47,500 bases of DNA, from assembly GCA_016946835.1 (NCBI GenBank), contig JACVTC010000014.1, forward strand, positions 1,535,001-1,582,500. The letters run 5' to 3'. The notes below the pieces were generated by a model. It ran no database searches, was not told the origin of the DNA, and worked only from the letters and a program-made list of their open reading frames with translations. The stretch is from Neocallimastix lanati (nom. inval.) (lineage: Eukaryota; Neocallimastigomycota; Neocallimastigomycetes; Neocallimastigales; Neocallimastigaceae). The position numbers were made by a program, and so were the translations under genes. Shown here piece after piece: positions 1-12,360 of the stretch. Position 1 is the first letter of the stretch, and every line of letters starts with the position of its first letter.

Positions 1-859
1 ATTTATTTTTTTTTTTAATAAAAATAAATTATATAAAAATTAATTAAGGAAGAATTTAATATCTAATGGTTTTAAAAAAATTTTTTTATTTTTTCAATTT
101 TTTTCATTTTAATATACAATAAATAAACTTTAAAACGATATAACCTTAAAAAAAAAAAAAAAAAAAGTATTCCATTTTTTTAATTTTTTATTTATTATTT
201 GTTAAAATATTTAATATTTTTTTTTCATTAACAATTTAATTAATACTTTTACTTTATTACAACTTTTACTATAATTTTAAATAATAAATTGTATATTACA
301 AATATATAGGATATAATAGATTCATTGAATTATACATTATTAAAAAAAAATAGGTCTTTTACTTCAAATAAAATAAAGTTAGTTATAAGCAAAAACATTG
401 AGATAACAGATTATTTATATAATGTTTATGTTTTTTTTTTTTTTATTTTTATATATATTTTAATATTTATAATAATAATAATAATAATAATAAAAATGAG
501 ATTAAAAAAATATATATTTAATTATTAAAAAATATAACTGATATTTGAAAGGAATTAGAAAAAAAATTAAATAAAAAAAATAAAACTTTTTTTTTTTAAT
601 ATTCATTATTAAATATTATTTGAACATTTGAACTTTAATAATTTTTTTTTTTTTATTTTAATAATACATAATTCAATGATACTTATACATATAAAATACA
701 TTTAATGAATCATACCTATTTCAATACATTAAATATATATTTTAAGTTGAATTATATAAAAGAGACTTATAGAAAATAAATTATTTATATCATAGACTAT
801 ATAAACTAATAGCATTATTATATTATTATATACTTTATTTTTTTTTTTTTTTTTTTTTT
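1..859. other. Gene-free AT-rich sequence
   Basis: No convincing gene is seen. The stretch is poly-A/poly-T runs and AT-rich simple sequence; the short open frames in it are low-complexity Ile/Lys/Phe/Tyr translations. The only structure noted is the first copy of a dispersed direct repeat (660-732), listed separately. Confidence 0.7.
660..732 (+). repeat. Dispersed direct repeat, copy A
   Basis: This 73-base segment reappears in the same orientation at 2133-2205. By hand alignment about 62 of 73 positions agree. Similarity continues weakly after it in both copies, through an ATATAAAA-type stretch and a 'TATCATAGACTA'/'TATCATAAACTA' motif near 788 and 2307. The two copies bracket the decayed coding relic at about 870-1754. 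Confidence 0.65.
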
Positions 860-869
860 TTGTTATATA

Positions 870-1754
870 CTTAGCCATTGTGGTACAACTCGTAGTATAA
901 ATTAAAATTTCCTTGGTCTTGGATAAACGAATTAGATTCAAAATTCTAAATTTTTAGGGATATTTGAAATTAATATTTTTGTTTTTTGTATATTCATATT
1001 AATTTCAGGTTTTTTTTTTTTTTATTATTATTTCTGAAATAAAAATTTTGTAGTTTTTAATTTTTACTAATTTATTTCTTCATATTCCCTAATATTTTAT
1101 TAATATCATCTGAAACACTGTGCTTTTATTACTTCAAAGACTCTTTTATTTGTTTCTCTGATAGACCTTTAAATTGAAATAGATAAGTTTAATTTTTTCC
1201 ACATCACTAAATTTTTTTTTTGTTTTGCTTTTTTTTTTTTTATAAAAATTATTTCAACCTTCTGAAGCCCTTTATCTGATAATTCCAATGATTTCTTCTT
1301 TATCATATAATATTTATTTTTGAGTATTTTTAATATTAATATTAAGTATGTTAAATCCTTTTTTTTCATTTTATTTTTTTTTACTTCTGATAAAATATTT
1401 TATTTATTTTTATATTTACTGTTGTTCTTAAAAAAAAAAATAAATAAATAAAAATTAAAAAAATTAGTACTCTTTAAAATTGTTCATTTCATAATTTTTA
1501 CTTTTTTTTTTTTTTTTCATCTTGCTCGGATTAATTAAGGTACCCTTTCCCTTATCATCTTTATTGACTTATTTATTTCTTTGTTTCTTTTTTATAATAT
1601 AATTTATATATATATGTATATTTTTTTTCAGTGTACTCACTTAATTCAGTGCCTTAAAAATTTTAAAACGAAGTTCCTCATATCATTCATCGTAGTTGTC
1701 CTCAGTCAGGACATATTCCATTCTATTTAAAATTATTTCAATTGTTCCGGTCAT
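870..1754 (-). pseudogene. Decayed protein-coding relic, unidentified
   Basis: The family is not recognised. Read on the minus strand, several stretches have the composition of real protein rather than AT noise. An ATG at 1754 opens MTGTIEIILNRMEYV and reaches ...TEDNYDE before a TGA. The same frame then continues YEELRFKIFKALN to a TAA. Further along are DDKGKGTLINPSKM (about 1510-1560), SLELSDKGLQKVEIIF (about 1240-1290), KGLSEKQIKESLK (about 1130-1170) and FIQDQGNFNLYYELYHNG (about 890-940). These pieces are in different frames and are separated by stops and poly-T tracts. Some gaps could be introns, but the in-frame stops inside otherwise good peptide argue for decay. It could be a dead host gene or the body of a degenerate mobile element, since direct repeats flank it. 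Confidence 0.4.
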
Positions 1755-2132
1755 TTTATAGGGGTATATTTAATATATATTATTAATATTACTTAGTAAA
1801 CTATTATATATTAAAATTTACTATTATTAATTACTAACTAACTAATTACTAATTAACTAAATTACACATAAAAAACATTGAAATACTAATTCCCCCAATT
1901 CCTAATAAGTTTCTTATTTATGTATGTAGGTATTCAAGAGCTGTTAAATTTCGAATATTCTAATTATAATAAATGATTAAATTATTCAATTTCCTAAATA
2001 ATTTTGTATTTTAAATCTCCACATGCAAACTAATAATAGAATCGAATGAGGCTCTTTGTCTATTAAAAAATTTCATTGTTCTATTTATTTACTAACTTTA
2101 TTTATCTGAAGTAAATGGTTTAAATTTTTTTT

Positions 2133-2205
2133 TAATAATACATAATCTAATGATACTCGTACCTATAAAATGGATTAAATGGATCATACTCATTTCAATA
2201 CATTA
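2133..2205 (+). repeat. Dispersed direct repeat, copy B
   Basis: Second copy of the 73-base repeat at 660-732, same orientation, diverged by about 11 substitutions. It is followed by a long poly-A run (about 2252-2288) that copy A lacks. Confidence 0.65.
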
Positions 2206-2253
2206 ATAATATATTATAATAGTAATTATATAAAAAAAAGATATTTTAGATAG

Positions 2254-2290
<37 letters not shown>

Positions 2291-2587
2291 AAAGAAACTA
2301 TTTGTATCATAAACTAAATGAATTATATATTATTATTGATATATCCTATTTATATGTAACATGTGTTATTTAACATTTAAAATTATAATAAAAAAAGTTA
2401 TAATGAGGCAAAAGTAATAATTTAAAATGTTTAAGTAAATTATAATCTAAAGACATTGGACTTTCTAACAGTTTTTTTAAACTCTTTTTTTTTTTTATGA
2501 AAAGTTTCTTAAAAGGGTTAGATCAATAATACTAAAAATATAAGGGTTAGTATTTCAATTTTTAAAAAAGAATCTAGTGGGTTTGGT

Positions 2588-3206
2588 AATTGTGAATTTC
2601 GCAATGTGGGCGCATTTTAATATATAGCTTGTTGTTTCAATAATTAAATAAATAATAATTAAAAAAATATATCTTAAAATTTTTGGCTTTATTAATTATT
2701 ATAAGCCACATTAGGAAAGGCACGATCCCCTTTTAAAATGAATGTAGTGCATTTCTCAATTATACATTTTATAATATGGCGTATTTTTGTATATGGCATA
2801 TTTTTTTATAATTAAATAAATAATAATTAAATAAAAATAATTAAATAAATAATAAGTGTTCTTTTTTTTATATTAATTTATTAATATTCAATTGTAAAAA
2901 TAATATTTTAAAAAAAAAATAATTTTTTATAATTCTTTTTTAATAGTATATATTATTATTTCTTTTGAAATAGTCATTTAATAATATTAAATTATAAAAA
3001 TATATTATTATTTCTTTAGAAATAATAACTATACAGTTAAAAGAATGTGCGATAAATTGGGCATTCACGAAAGTGATTGGAAAAAATTTTGTAAATACTA
3101 CAAATCGCGTATGAATAGTACATTTAATTACGATTATATAGAATATCATAAAAATGTATGGCTTTATTTTAAAATATTTATTAGCCACATTACGAAATGC
3201 ACAATT
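2588..3206. mobile_element. Possible degenerate inverted-repeat (MITE-like) element
   Basis: The 22 bases at 2588-2609 and the reverse complement of 3185-3206 differ at only two positions, so they form inverted ends around about 620 bp. A further partial copy of the right-hand end lies internally at 2706-2723, followed by GATCCCC as near 3218. Near 2748 there is an inverted GTGCATTTC motif. A longer direct similarity links 2685-2733 with 3161-3226. Inside, 3045-3165 reads on the plus strand as a protein-like peptide (MCDKLGIHESDWKKF, then KYYKSRMNS) whose composition is unlike the surroundings, perhaps a coding remnant. No target-site duplication was recognised. It may be a small non-autonomous DNA element or a cluster of rearranged copies. 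Confidence 0.4.
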
Positions 3207-3249
3207 ATGAAATACACGATCCCCTATCATATCATATATTAAATAAAAT

Positions 3250-4717
3250 AATAATAATAATAAAAAACTAATACCTCTTGTTTCTCCCTGTTATTTGTAA
3301 CATTTAATTATAAAAAATATATATATAATATATATTTAATAATCTATATATTTTTTTAATATTATTTATTTTCTTTTTTAATATTTAAATATTTAATTTA
3401 AGAAAATGAAAAACATCAATATTAATTCATTTATTTATTTATTTATACATAATAAGTTTCATTAATGTTATCTTTTTTTTTTTTTTTTTTTTTTTTTTTT
3501 CTTAGTTATTAGTTATTAGTACTATTTTAATAATTCCTAATGGTAGTTTTAATGATAATTATTATTAGTAATAATGATAACTATCAAAAAAAAAAAAGAA
3601 AAAAAAAATAGATTAATCATCAGTCATTGTTATAAAATAAAATGAAAAAAGAATTTTTTTTTTTTTTTTTTTTTTTAGTAATTAATAATAATTAATAATT
3701 TTTTATTTTTTTTTTAAAAAAAAAAAAAAAAAGGTGGCGTGTACCCTTCATTACTTTTTTTATTTTCATTTTTATACTTAATTATAACCATATTTATTAT
3801 TTATTTTATTTTATTTTATTTTTATTATTATTATTTTTTTTAATATTTATTAATTTCCTTTTTTTGTGAAAGGCTAAAAAAAAAAAAAATTTAATTATTT
3901 ATTTTTTTTTAGTATATTCTATTGTTTAAAATATTACAATAAAAAAAAAATAACCATAAAATAGTTTATACTATTTTTTATTTATTTATATATAATAACA
4001 ATAAATATAAATGACTAATAATAATAATAAATAATAATAATAATAATAATAATAAATACTAATAGCAACAATAATAAATAATAATAATAAATAGAAATAA
4101 TAAGTAACAGTAAATAAATAAAAAGTATATTATGACAGATTATTAGAATTACTTTAAATAAGAAGTTAATAAATAAAGTATTCATAACAAATTAAATAAT
4201 TTAAAAAATAATTATTGTTACATATTAGACATGTATATATATGTATGTACTTTAACTATTAAATATTTTCAGTATATAAAATGAATGAATAGAAATTATA
4301 ACAAATAAATAAATTCATTCCTTTATTACTTTTACATAAGATAAAATGCAATACAATACAATAAAATAGAATATAATAAAATAGAATAGAAAAAAGTAAA
4401 AAGCAAAAAAGCAAAAAAGCAAAAAAGCAAAAAAACAAAAAAAAAATAATAAAATAAAATATAAATAAAAGTACAAAATAAAACACAAGATAATAGAAAA
4501 ACTATAAAAATAAAAATAAAAAAAAAAAAATATTTTATTAAATAGAAAATTATATTTAATTATTAAAAAAAAAATTTTTTTTATTTCGTACTACATTAAA
4601 TTTTATTATTATTATCGAAATTATCAAAATTTTATTTTTTTAAAAAAATAATAATATTAATAAGTTAAAAAAAAAAAAAGTGTAACAAAAAAAACTAAAT
4701 AAAAAATGAAAAATAAT
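3250..4717. other. Gene-free AT-rich sequence
   Basis: The stretch contains homopolymer runs (for example poly-T around 3471-3500 and 3658-3676), (AAT)n-like tracts around 4018-4090 and simple A/T sequence. A purine-rich (AAAAAGC)n run lies near 4397-4440. No gene was recognised. Confidence 0.7.
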
Positions 4718-5085
4718 AAATATTATAAATAATAAAGTATTATAAAGTAGTGAAGGTATTGATAAAAATAAAATAAATAATAAAGTATTATAAAGTAGTG
4801 AGGGTATTGATAAAAATAAAATAAATAATAAAGTATTATAAAGTAGTGAGGGTATTGATAAAAATAAAATAAATAATAAAGTATTATAAAGTAGTGAAGG
4901 TATTGATAAAAATAAAATAAATAATAAAGTATTATAAAGTAGTGAAGGTATTGATAAAAATAAAATAAATAATAAAGTATTATAAAGTAGTGAGGGTATT
5001 GATAATAATAAAATAAATAATAAAGTATTATAAAGTAGTGAGGGTATTGATAAAAAATAAAATAAATAATAAAGTATAATAAAAT
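4718..5085. repeat. 48-bp tandem repeat, about 7 units
   Basis: The unit contains GTATTATAAAGTAGTG followed by GGTATTGATAAAAA. It recurs exactly every 48 bases, with starts at 4737, 4785, 4833, 4881, 4929, 4977 and 5025 and a degraded eighth unit. Units differ mainly by A/G in GTGAAGG versus GTGAGGG. Because 48 is a multiple of three, the minus strand stays open as a 16-residue Tyr/Phe/Ile-rich repeat. That frame has no other support as a gene. Confidence 0.9.
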
Positions 5086-5089
5086 AGTT

Positions 5090-5761
5090 AATACCTTTAC
5101 TACTTTATAATATTGATAAAAATGGAATATTAATAAAATAAAAAATAAAGAATAAAATAAAAATATTAGCATTATTCTTGCCTCTTAAAAAAAAATTGAC
5201 AAAGAAAATACAAAAAAGGAAAAAAAAATTGTTACATGTATCTTTTTATTTATTTAATTATTATTTAATTATTTAATTATTTAATTATTTAATTATTTAA
5301 TTATATAATCATATATTTATTTTTTATATAAAAAATTATATATATACAAATTTATCTATATCGATATATTTTTGTTCCATTTTATTTAGATTAAAAAAAT
5401 TTTTTTTTATTATTTTCCTTTTTTATTATTATTATTTATTCTATTTTATTAATTAATTAATTACTAATTTATTTTTTTTATTTTTTATTTTTTTTTTTTA
5501 TCCATTGTTTGTATTGTATAGGTAAAGTAATACAAAAAAAAAATAAAAAAAATTTTTTTTTATTTATTCAATTATTAATTTTTTTTTAATAATAAAGAAT
5601 ACAATTCATGTGAAATTAACTATTGAAATATAAATATATAATTATTATTATGAATATAAACTTTTATATATAAAAATCAAATACTACTACTACTAATAAA
5701 ATAATAATAAAATTAGGATTATAATACTAAATTACTAAATTTAAATTTATTATCATTTTAA

Positions 5762-5799
<38 letters not shown>

Positions 5800-6702
5800 T
5801 AATTTTATTTTCTATTAATTCTAATTTTATTCTTTTTATTCTAATTTTTTTCTTTTTATTCTTTTTATTCTAATTTTATTCAAAATATATTCCATTTTTC
5901 CGACCTATTTAAACTAATTTTGTTAAGCTTTATTTATTTATTTATTTATGTAAAAAAAAATTTTTTTCTTTTTAATCTTTAATAATATTCTATTTGATGT
6001 AACAACATGTAACAGAAAAATTAACAAAAAGAAAAATAAAATAATTCAAATCAACTAATTATTATTCCTATGAGATGCATAAACATTAAAAATATTAATG
6101 ATAAAAAAAATATTTTGTGTTTATATATATTATTAGTTATTTAATTACTATTATTATTTTGATTAGTGTATTTTATATTGTTATAAAAATAATTCTAATT
6201 TTAATAATTAATTGTATAAATAAGATGTAATTATTTATTTATATATAGTTATGTAGTTATGTTGCTATTTATTATATATGATTATGCAGTTATGTTGATA
6301 TATATTTATATAGATAATTTATGATTATGTATTTATTTACATAGATATGTTATTATATATTTATATAGATATATAATTATTTATTTATTTATAAATACAA
6401 TTATGCATATGTGCAGTGAAGTTATTAAAATATATGAAAGAAAGTAAGAAAGAAAGAAAGAAAACAAAAAAAAAAAAAAGTTTTTTTTGTTGGATTTAGA
6501 TTATTAACAGGAGTAATTTTATGGTTACTGTCACTAAGAATAGTATAAAAAAAATAAAAATATGTTTTTTTATACATATTTTTTTTTCTTTTTTTATTTT
6601 TAATGTAAACTAATTAACAATTTTTTTAAAAAATTTTAACTTTTTTATTTTAATAAATTTAATTAATTATTAAAAATTTTTTTTTATTTATTATAAATGT
6701 AT
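5090..6702. other. Gene-free AT-rich sequence
   Basis: Simple sequence: (TTTAATTA)n around 5250-5305, (TTA)n around 5765-5797, reiterated TTCTAATTTTATT around 5815-5880, and a GAAA-type run around 6440-6465. A TATATTTATATAGATA-type degenerate reiteration spans about 6235-6400. No coding region was recognised. Confidence 0.7.
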
Positions 6703-7390
6703 AAAATAAAATAAAATAAAACAAAACAAAACAAAATAAATAGTAGAATATAAATATTATTAAAGTACAGATTGAATAAAATAAAATAAAATAAAATAAA
6801 ATAAAATAAAATAAAATAAAATAAAATAAAATAAAATAAAATAAAATAAAATAAAATAAAATAAAATAAAATAAAATAAAATAAAATAAAATAAAATAAA
6901 ATAAAATAAAATAAAATAAAATAAAATAAAATAAAATAAAATAAAATAAAATAAAATAAAATAAAATAAAATAAAATAAAATAAAATAGAATAAAATAAA
7001 ATAAAATAAAATAAAATAGAATAAAATAAAATAAAATAAAATAAAATAAAATAAAATAAAATAAAATAAAATAAAATAAAATAAAATAAAATAAAATAAA
7101 ATAAAATAAAATAAAATAAAATAAAATAAAATAAAATAAAATAAAATAAAATAAAATAAAATAAAATAAAATAAAATAAAATAAAATAAAATAAAATAAA
7201 ATAAAATAAAATAAAATAAAATAAAATAAAATAAAATAAAATAAAATAAATAAAATAAAATAAAATAAAATAAAATAAATAGTTGAAATATAAATATGAA
7301 GTACAGATTGAATAAAATAAAATAAAATAAAATAAATAGTAGAATATAAATATTATTAAAGTACCGATTGAATAAAATAAAATAAAAAAA
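6703..7390. repeat. (AAAAT)n satellite with a complex flanking unit
   Basis: The pentanucleotide AAAAT runs almost uninterrupted for about 480 bp (about 6776-7270) with rare AATAG variants. It is bordered on both sides by a longer unit containing AATAGTAGAATATAAATA and GTACAGATTGAATAAAA (near 6765, 7301 and, with one change, 7361). The same flanking unit and the same pentamer occur at 40448-40826 inside a chitin synthase intron, so the two loci share a compound satellite and not just a simple pentamer. Open frames of repeating FILFY across it are by-products of the pentamer. Confidence 0.95.
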
Positions 7391-8559
7391 AAAAAAAAAA
7401 AAAACATCGAAATATATATATATCACAAAATTTTGTTTTTATTATGGCGTATAACATAAATGTTACATTTCGAAACAATAAATAAATAAATAAATAAATA
7501 AATAAAATTATTTATTTTTTTATTTGTGGCGAAAAGCAACTTACGAAATATATCATATTCATTAAATTTATAATTGGTATAAAGTCATTTGAATAATCGC
7601 TAATCTAAAATTTAGAATGATACAATTTTATTTTTTTTTATATGTTTTGAATAATAAATAATAATTATAAAAATAATATAATAATAAATAATAATAATAA
7701 ATAATAATCATAATAATAATAATTTATTTCATTTAAATAAATAATTTTTTTTTGATAATTAATAAATAGAAAAAAGCAAATAAACAAACGAACAAAAAAG
7801 ACTAAACTAAAAAACTAAAACAACCTGAATCAAAATTATATCTTTAGTTTTATTTATTTTAATAAAATTTATTTTATTTTATTAATTTTTTTTTTTTTTT
7901 TTTTTATTTGTTTATTTGTTTATTTTTTATTTTGAGGTATATTGACTTGCCATGAATACTTTACTATTTTGGTTAATTTATTGAATTTGCTTTAATTTCA
8001 TTATTATTTATTATTTTATTATTTATTATGTAATTATTTATTATTTATTATAAATAAGCTTTATTTTCTATTTACTGCCAATTATTATTTGTTTTTTGTA
8101 CTACCTTCATTTTATAATTTTTTATTGTAACTTTGTATTGTAAAAAAAAAAATTTGTTGACTAACTATTTTTTATTCTTTTTTTTTTTGGTTAGTTAATA
8201 TACAATATATTTTAATATATTTCCAATATATTTATAATTGAATAACCAATAATAATAAAAATTATTTTTGTATCTATTTATGTAATATATATTAAAATAA
8301 AATATTAAATTGTATAATATATTATATCAAATTTATTAATAACAAAGATGGCTTTCCCATTTTTAATTTCATTTTTTAATATTTTTATTTAAATTATTTA
8401 ACTATTTATTATATTTTATGTAATTTTTATAATATAATAAATATATCTATCTAATATATTATCTAATATATTAACAAGTAAATAAAAAATAAATATAAAC
8501 CAATGGTTTTTTTGATAATTCATTTATTTTTAAAAAAATAAAAATATTAAAGATTACTG

Positions 8560-8890
8560 ATTCATTATAAATAATAAATAATAAATAATAAATAATAAAT
8601 AATATATAATAAATAATATATAATAAATAATAAATGATAAATAAGAAATAATAATATTAATAATAAATAATAAATAATAAATAATAAAATAAATAATTAA
8701 TAATAAATAATTAATAATTAATAATAAATAATATATAATAAATAATAATAAATAATAAATAATAAAATAAATAATTAATAATAAATAATTAATAATTAAT
8801 AATAAATAATATATAATAAATAATAATAAATAATAAATAATAAATAATAAATAATAATGATAAATTAAATAATTAAATAATAAATAATAA
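8560..8890. repeat. AATAAT-rich satellite with an internal 78-bp duplication
   Basis: The region is built from AATAAATAAT and ATATAATAAAT motifs. A longer block beginning AAAATAAATAATTAATAA at 8686 recurs at 8764, giving a 78-base period for two units. Confidence 0.75.
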
Positions 8891-10654
8891 ATATAATAAA
8901 TAGTATGATGATAGTAATAAATAAATGATCTATGTATACTTTGTAATTATGAATTTTTTTTACAATTTCAAAAATGGTGACAGATAAATTAATAACTAAA
9001 TAATTACTAAATAACTAATAACTAAACAACTAAACTAGCTAATAACTAAATAATTAACAAATGAACTAATTATCCAAATAATATATTAAATATAATTAGA
9101 TAAAATTAGATCTAATGAAATTATAAAATAAGTAAGATATAAAAAATATATATCAATAAAATTAGAAATAACAATAATAAAAAAATAATAATAATAAAAA
9201 AAAAAGAAAAAGAAAAAGATTAATTGAAATGATACATGAGAGTCTTTTTTATTATTTTATTTTATTACTAATCTTTATTTTAATCGTTAATTATTAATTT
9301 GTTATATATTTATGTATATATAAATAAAATCAAAAAAAAAATTATAAATAGAGAGCAAAAATGATTATTGGATAAATGAAACTAAACTCTCCTTTATTTT
9401 ATTTTATTTTTTTAATTTATTTATTATTTTGTCATATCAGTAATAATATTATAGATACATAGATATATAATATAAAATTGATAAAACGATAGCTTTTTGT
9501 AATTAATTTTTTTTTTACTTATATTAATTTTAATATTTAATAATACATATATACTTTTATTAGTATTAATTCTATCTATTACTTATTAATTATTATTAAT
9601 TTTTTTTTTATTTTGACTTTTATTATTTTAATGAGGTCTTTGTTATTTTATAAGATTAATTGAAAATGTCATTTCTATTTATCTTTTGATCAAAATTTTA
9701 TATTTTTATTTTATTATAATGTATGTCAATTCTATATAAATTTATTAGAATATATTTAATCTAAATTGAATTATTTAAATAATAAATATTTATTTATTTA
9801 TCATTTTATTTATTATTATTTTTTATTATTATTATTTTTTTTTTATTATTATTTTTTTATTATTTTTATTATTATTATTTTTTATATATTTTTTTATTAT
9901 TATTATTTTTTTTTATTATTATTATTATTATTTTTTTTTATTATTATTATTTTTTTTATTATTTATTATTTTACCAAGGTGATTTTGATATTTAATACAT
10001 CATTTAACAAAAAAAAAATTTTTAATTATATTAACTTTATTGATAAAAAAGGAAAAAATAATAAATTAAAATTTAAATTTAAATTAAAAGTTATTAATAT
10101 GAATAATTATTTAATACTATTGTATTATTATTATCATTATTAATAATATTTTATTATTATTATATACTATTTTTAAATTATTATTATTATATACTATTTT
10201 TAAATTATTATTATTATGAATTAATTTTTTTTTATTTCATTGACATAAACTTTTTTTTATTTTTAATTTATTTTAATTTATCCAGTGAGGCTAAGAATAA
10301 ATATTATATATATATAATATTAATAAACTTTATAATAGTCTCTTTTATTTTAATTTGTAATTATGTATCATATTTTATATATAATGTGTAAATTATAACC
10401 ATGTTTTTTTTTTGTATCTAATCTTTATTAATTTAATTTATTTATTTGTTCATTTTTTTTAAATATTTATTTAACTAGAATAAAAAAATATATATATTAT
10501 GTTATATTATATATTTATTTTATATTATATATAATGGATGTTTAAAAGCAAAAGAAATCCAAAAAAAAAAGGAATTCATAATATTTATTTTTAAATTTAA
10601 TAAAATGGTAAACCATTTTTATATTATTATTATATATTATAAATTATATATTTT

Positions 10655-10840
10655 CATGATATCCTAAAGTCTACTGTTTCGTTCTATTTATTAATATAAA
10701 CTTTAAATATAAAATGCTTATAAATATATACATATATATATTATATATATATTATACTTTTTACTCATAATATCCTAAAGTCTACTGTTTAGTTCTATTC
10801 ATTTATTAATATAAACTTTAAATATAAAATCCTTATAATA
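10655..10840 (+). repeat. 111-bp-spaced direct duplication
   Basis: ATCCTAAAGTCTACTGTTT begins at 10661 and again at 10772. The following TTATTAATATAAACTTTAAA-type sequence is also shared, with small insertions and substitutions. This is a two-copy tandem duplication of about 80 recognisable bases in otherwise simple sequence. Confidence 0.75.
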
Positions 10841-11054
10841 ATACACCCATAAATACATATATAAATATATCCATATAAAAATTTATGCATATATAAAGAA
10901 ATTTAAAAAATAAAAATAAATAAATATATTATAAGATATCAATAAATTAGGATTATTTAACTATATATTTAATAGATCAATACTTTAAGGCTAAACATGC
11001 TATTATTATTATTATTTGTTTATTTTAAGCTGTTTATGGAAAAGGAGAAGGTGT

Positions 11055-11100
<46 letters not shown>

Positions 11101-12244
11101 GTTGAATGGAATTAAATTAAATTGAAATTGTTATTAATAAATATATATACTTATATGCATATAAAAATATAAACATATATATAATTAATTAAGTTTTCTC
11201 TTACTCTCTCCATATTTCAATATACAATCTACAAATATATATATTTAAAGCTTGGTAAAAAAAAAAAAAAATAGAAATAAAGAATTATCTATCAAATTAG
11301 AAGAAAAATATATATATATATATAATTAATAAAAAAAAATTAAATAAAAAATAATTAAAACTAAACAATAAAATAAAAGACTATAATTATAAAGACTATA
11401 TATATATAAAAGACTATGAAAATAAAAAATAACAACAGCAATAATAACAATAAAAATAATATAAATAAAAAAAAGTAAATGATAGAAAAAACTATAAATT
11501 ATAATTTATTTCCGTTCCATTCATATTAGAAATTATCAAATTTTTTCTTTATATTTTATAATAGGAATCCGTTCCTTTTTTTTTTTTTTTAATTCTTTTT
11601 TTTTACTTTATTTTATTTTATTTTTATCTAAATAAATTATATATATATATCATGTAGCGTTCGGTTAAATTAATGTTTTATATTTTTATATTTATTTTTT
11701 TTATTTTATTTAGTATTATTATTTTTTATTTCAATGTATTCTTTATTTATTTTTATTTTTTTAATTAAAAAAATTTCCAATTATGGTTAAATGATAAGCC
11801 TTTTTAATTTTTTATGTATCATCTAACAAAAAATAGAGATATTATAATATAGAAAAATAGAATTAGTAAACTCTAAACGGTATAAAATATATATAAAATA
11901 TATAAAAATAAAAGATATAAAATAATAAAATAAATATAGAAATAAATAATTAAAATATAAAATAATAGTAAAAGTGAAACAATTTTTTCTTAATATTTGA
12001 TTAATTTTTAATCCATAAGAGTATTATTAACTATTTTTTTTTTTTTTTTTTTTTTTTGATTTTTATCAATTATCAATTATTAATTATTATTATTTTAATT
12101 TTTACTATTTAAAAGACAAAAGAAAAAGTCGGCTAAAACATTAAAAAAAAATAATAAAATATAATAATAAAATAATGAAATAACAATAAAATAATAAAAT
12201 AATAAACTAATAATAATAATAAAATAAAAATAATAATAAATTAA

Positions 12245-12360
12245 TAAATTAATAATAAAATAATAATAAAATAATAAAATAATAATAAAATAATAAAATA
12301 ATAAAATAATAAAATAATAAAATAATAAAATAATAAAATAATAAAATAATAAAATAATAA
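12245..12360. repeat. (AAAATAAT)n microsatellite
   Basis: An octamer-like AAAATAAT reiteration with occasional extra AAT units runs through this block and fades into AT-rich sequence on either side. Confidence 0.85.

Noticed and set aside
2940-3230. 96-codon minus-strand frame
   Set aside because: It is opposite the more protein-like plus-strand peptide at 3045-3165 and is dominated by Ile/Phe/Tyr.
4723-5172. 149-codon minus-strand frame with a 16-residue repeat
   Set aside because: The 48-bp tandem unit is divisible by three, so one stop-free unit keeps the whole array open. There is no start context, composition or flanking coding support.
6659-7426. Long minus-strand open frames of repeating FILFY, 215 and 255 codons
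   Set aside because: They are translations of the (AAAAT)n array; a pentamer gives a five-residue repeat in every frame without stops. The same applies to 40330-40857.
9766-10143. 125-codon plus-strand frame rich in Tyr/Phe/Ile
   Set aside because: It is made of TTATTATTTTT simple sequence. There is no recognisable domain and its composition equals the background.
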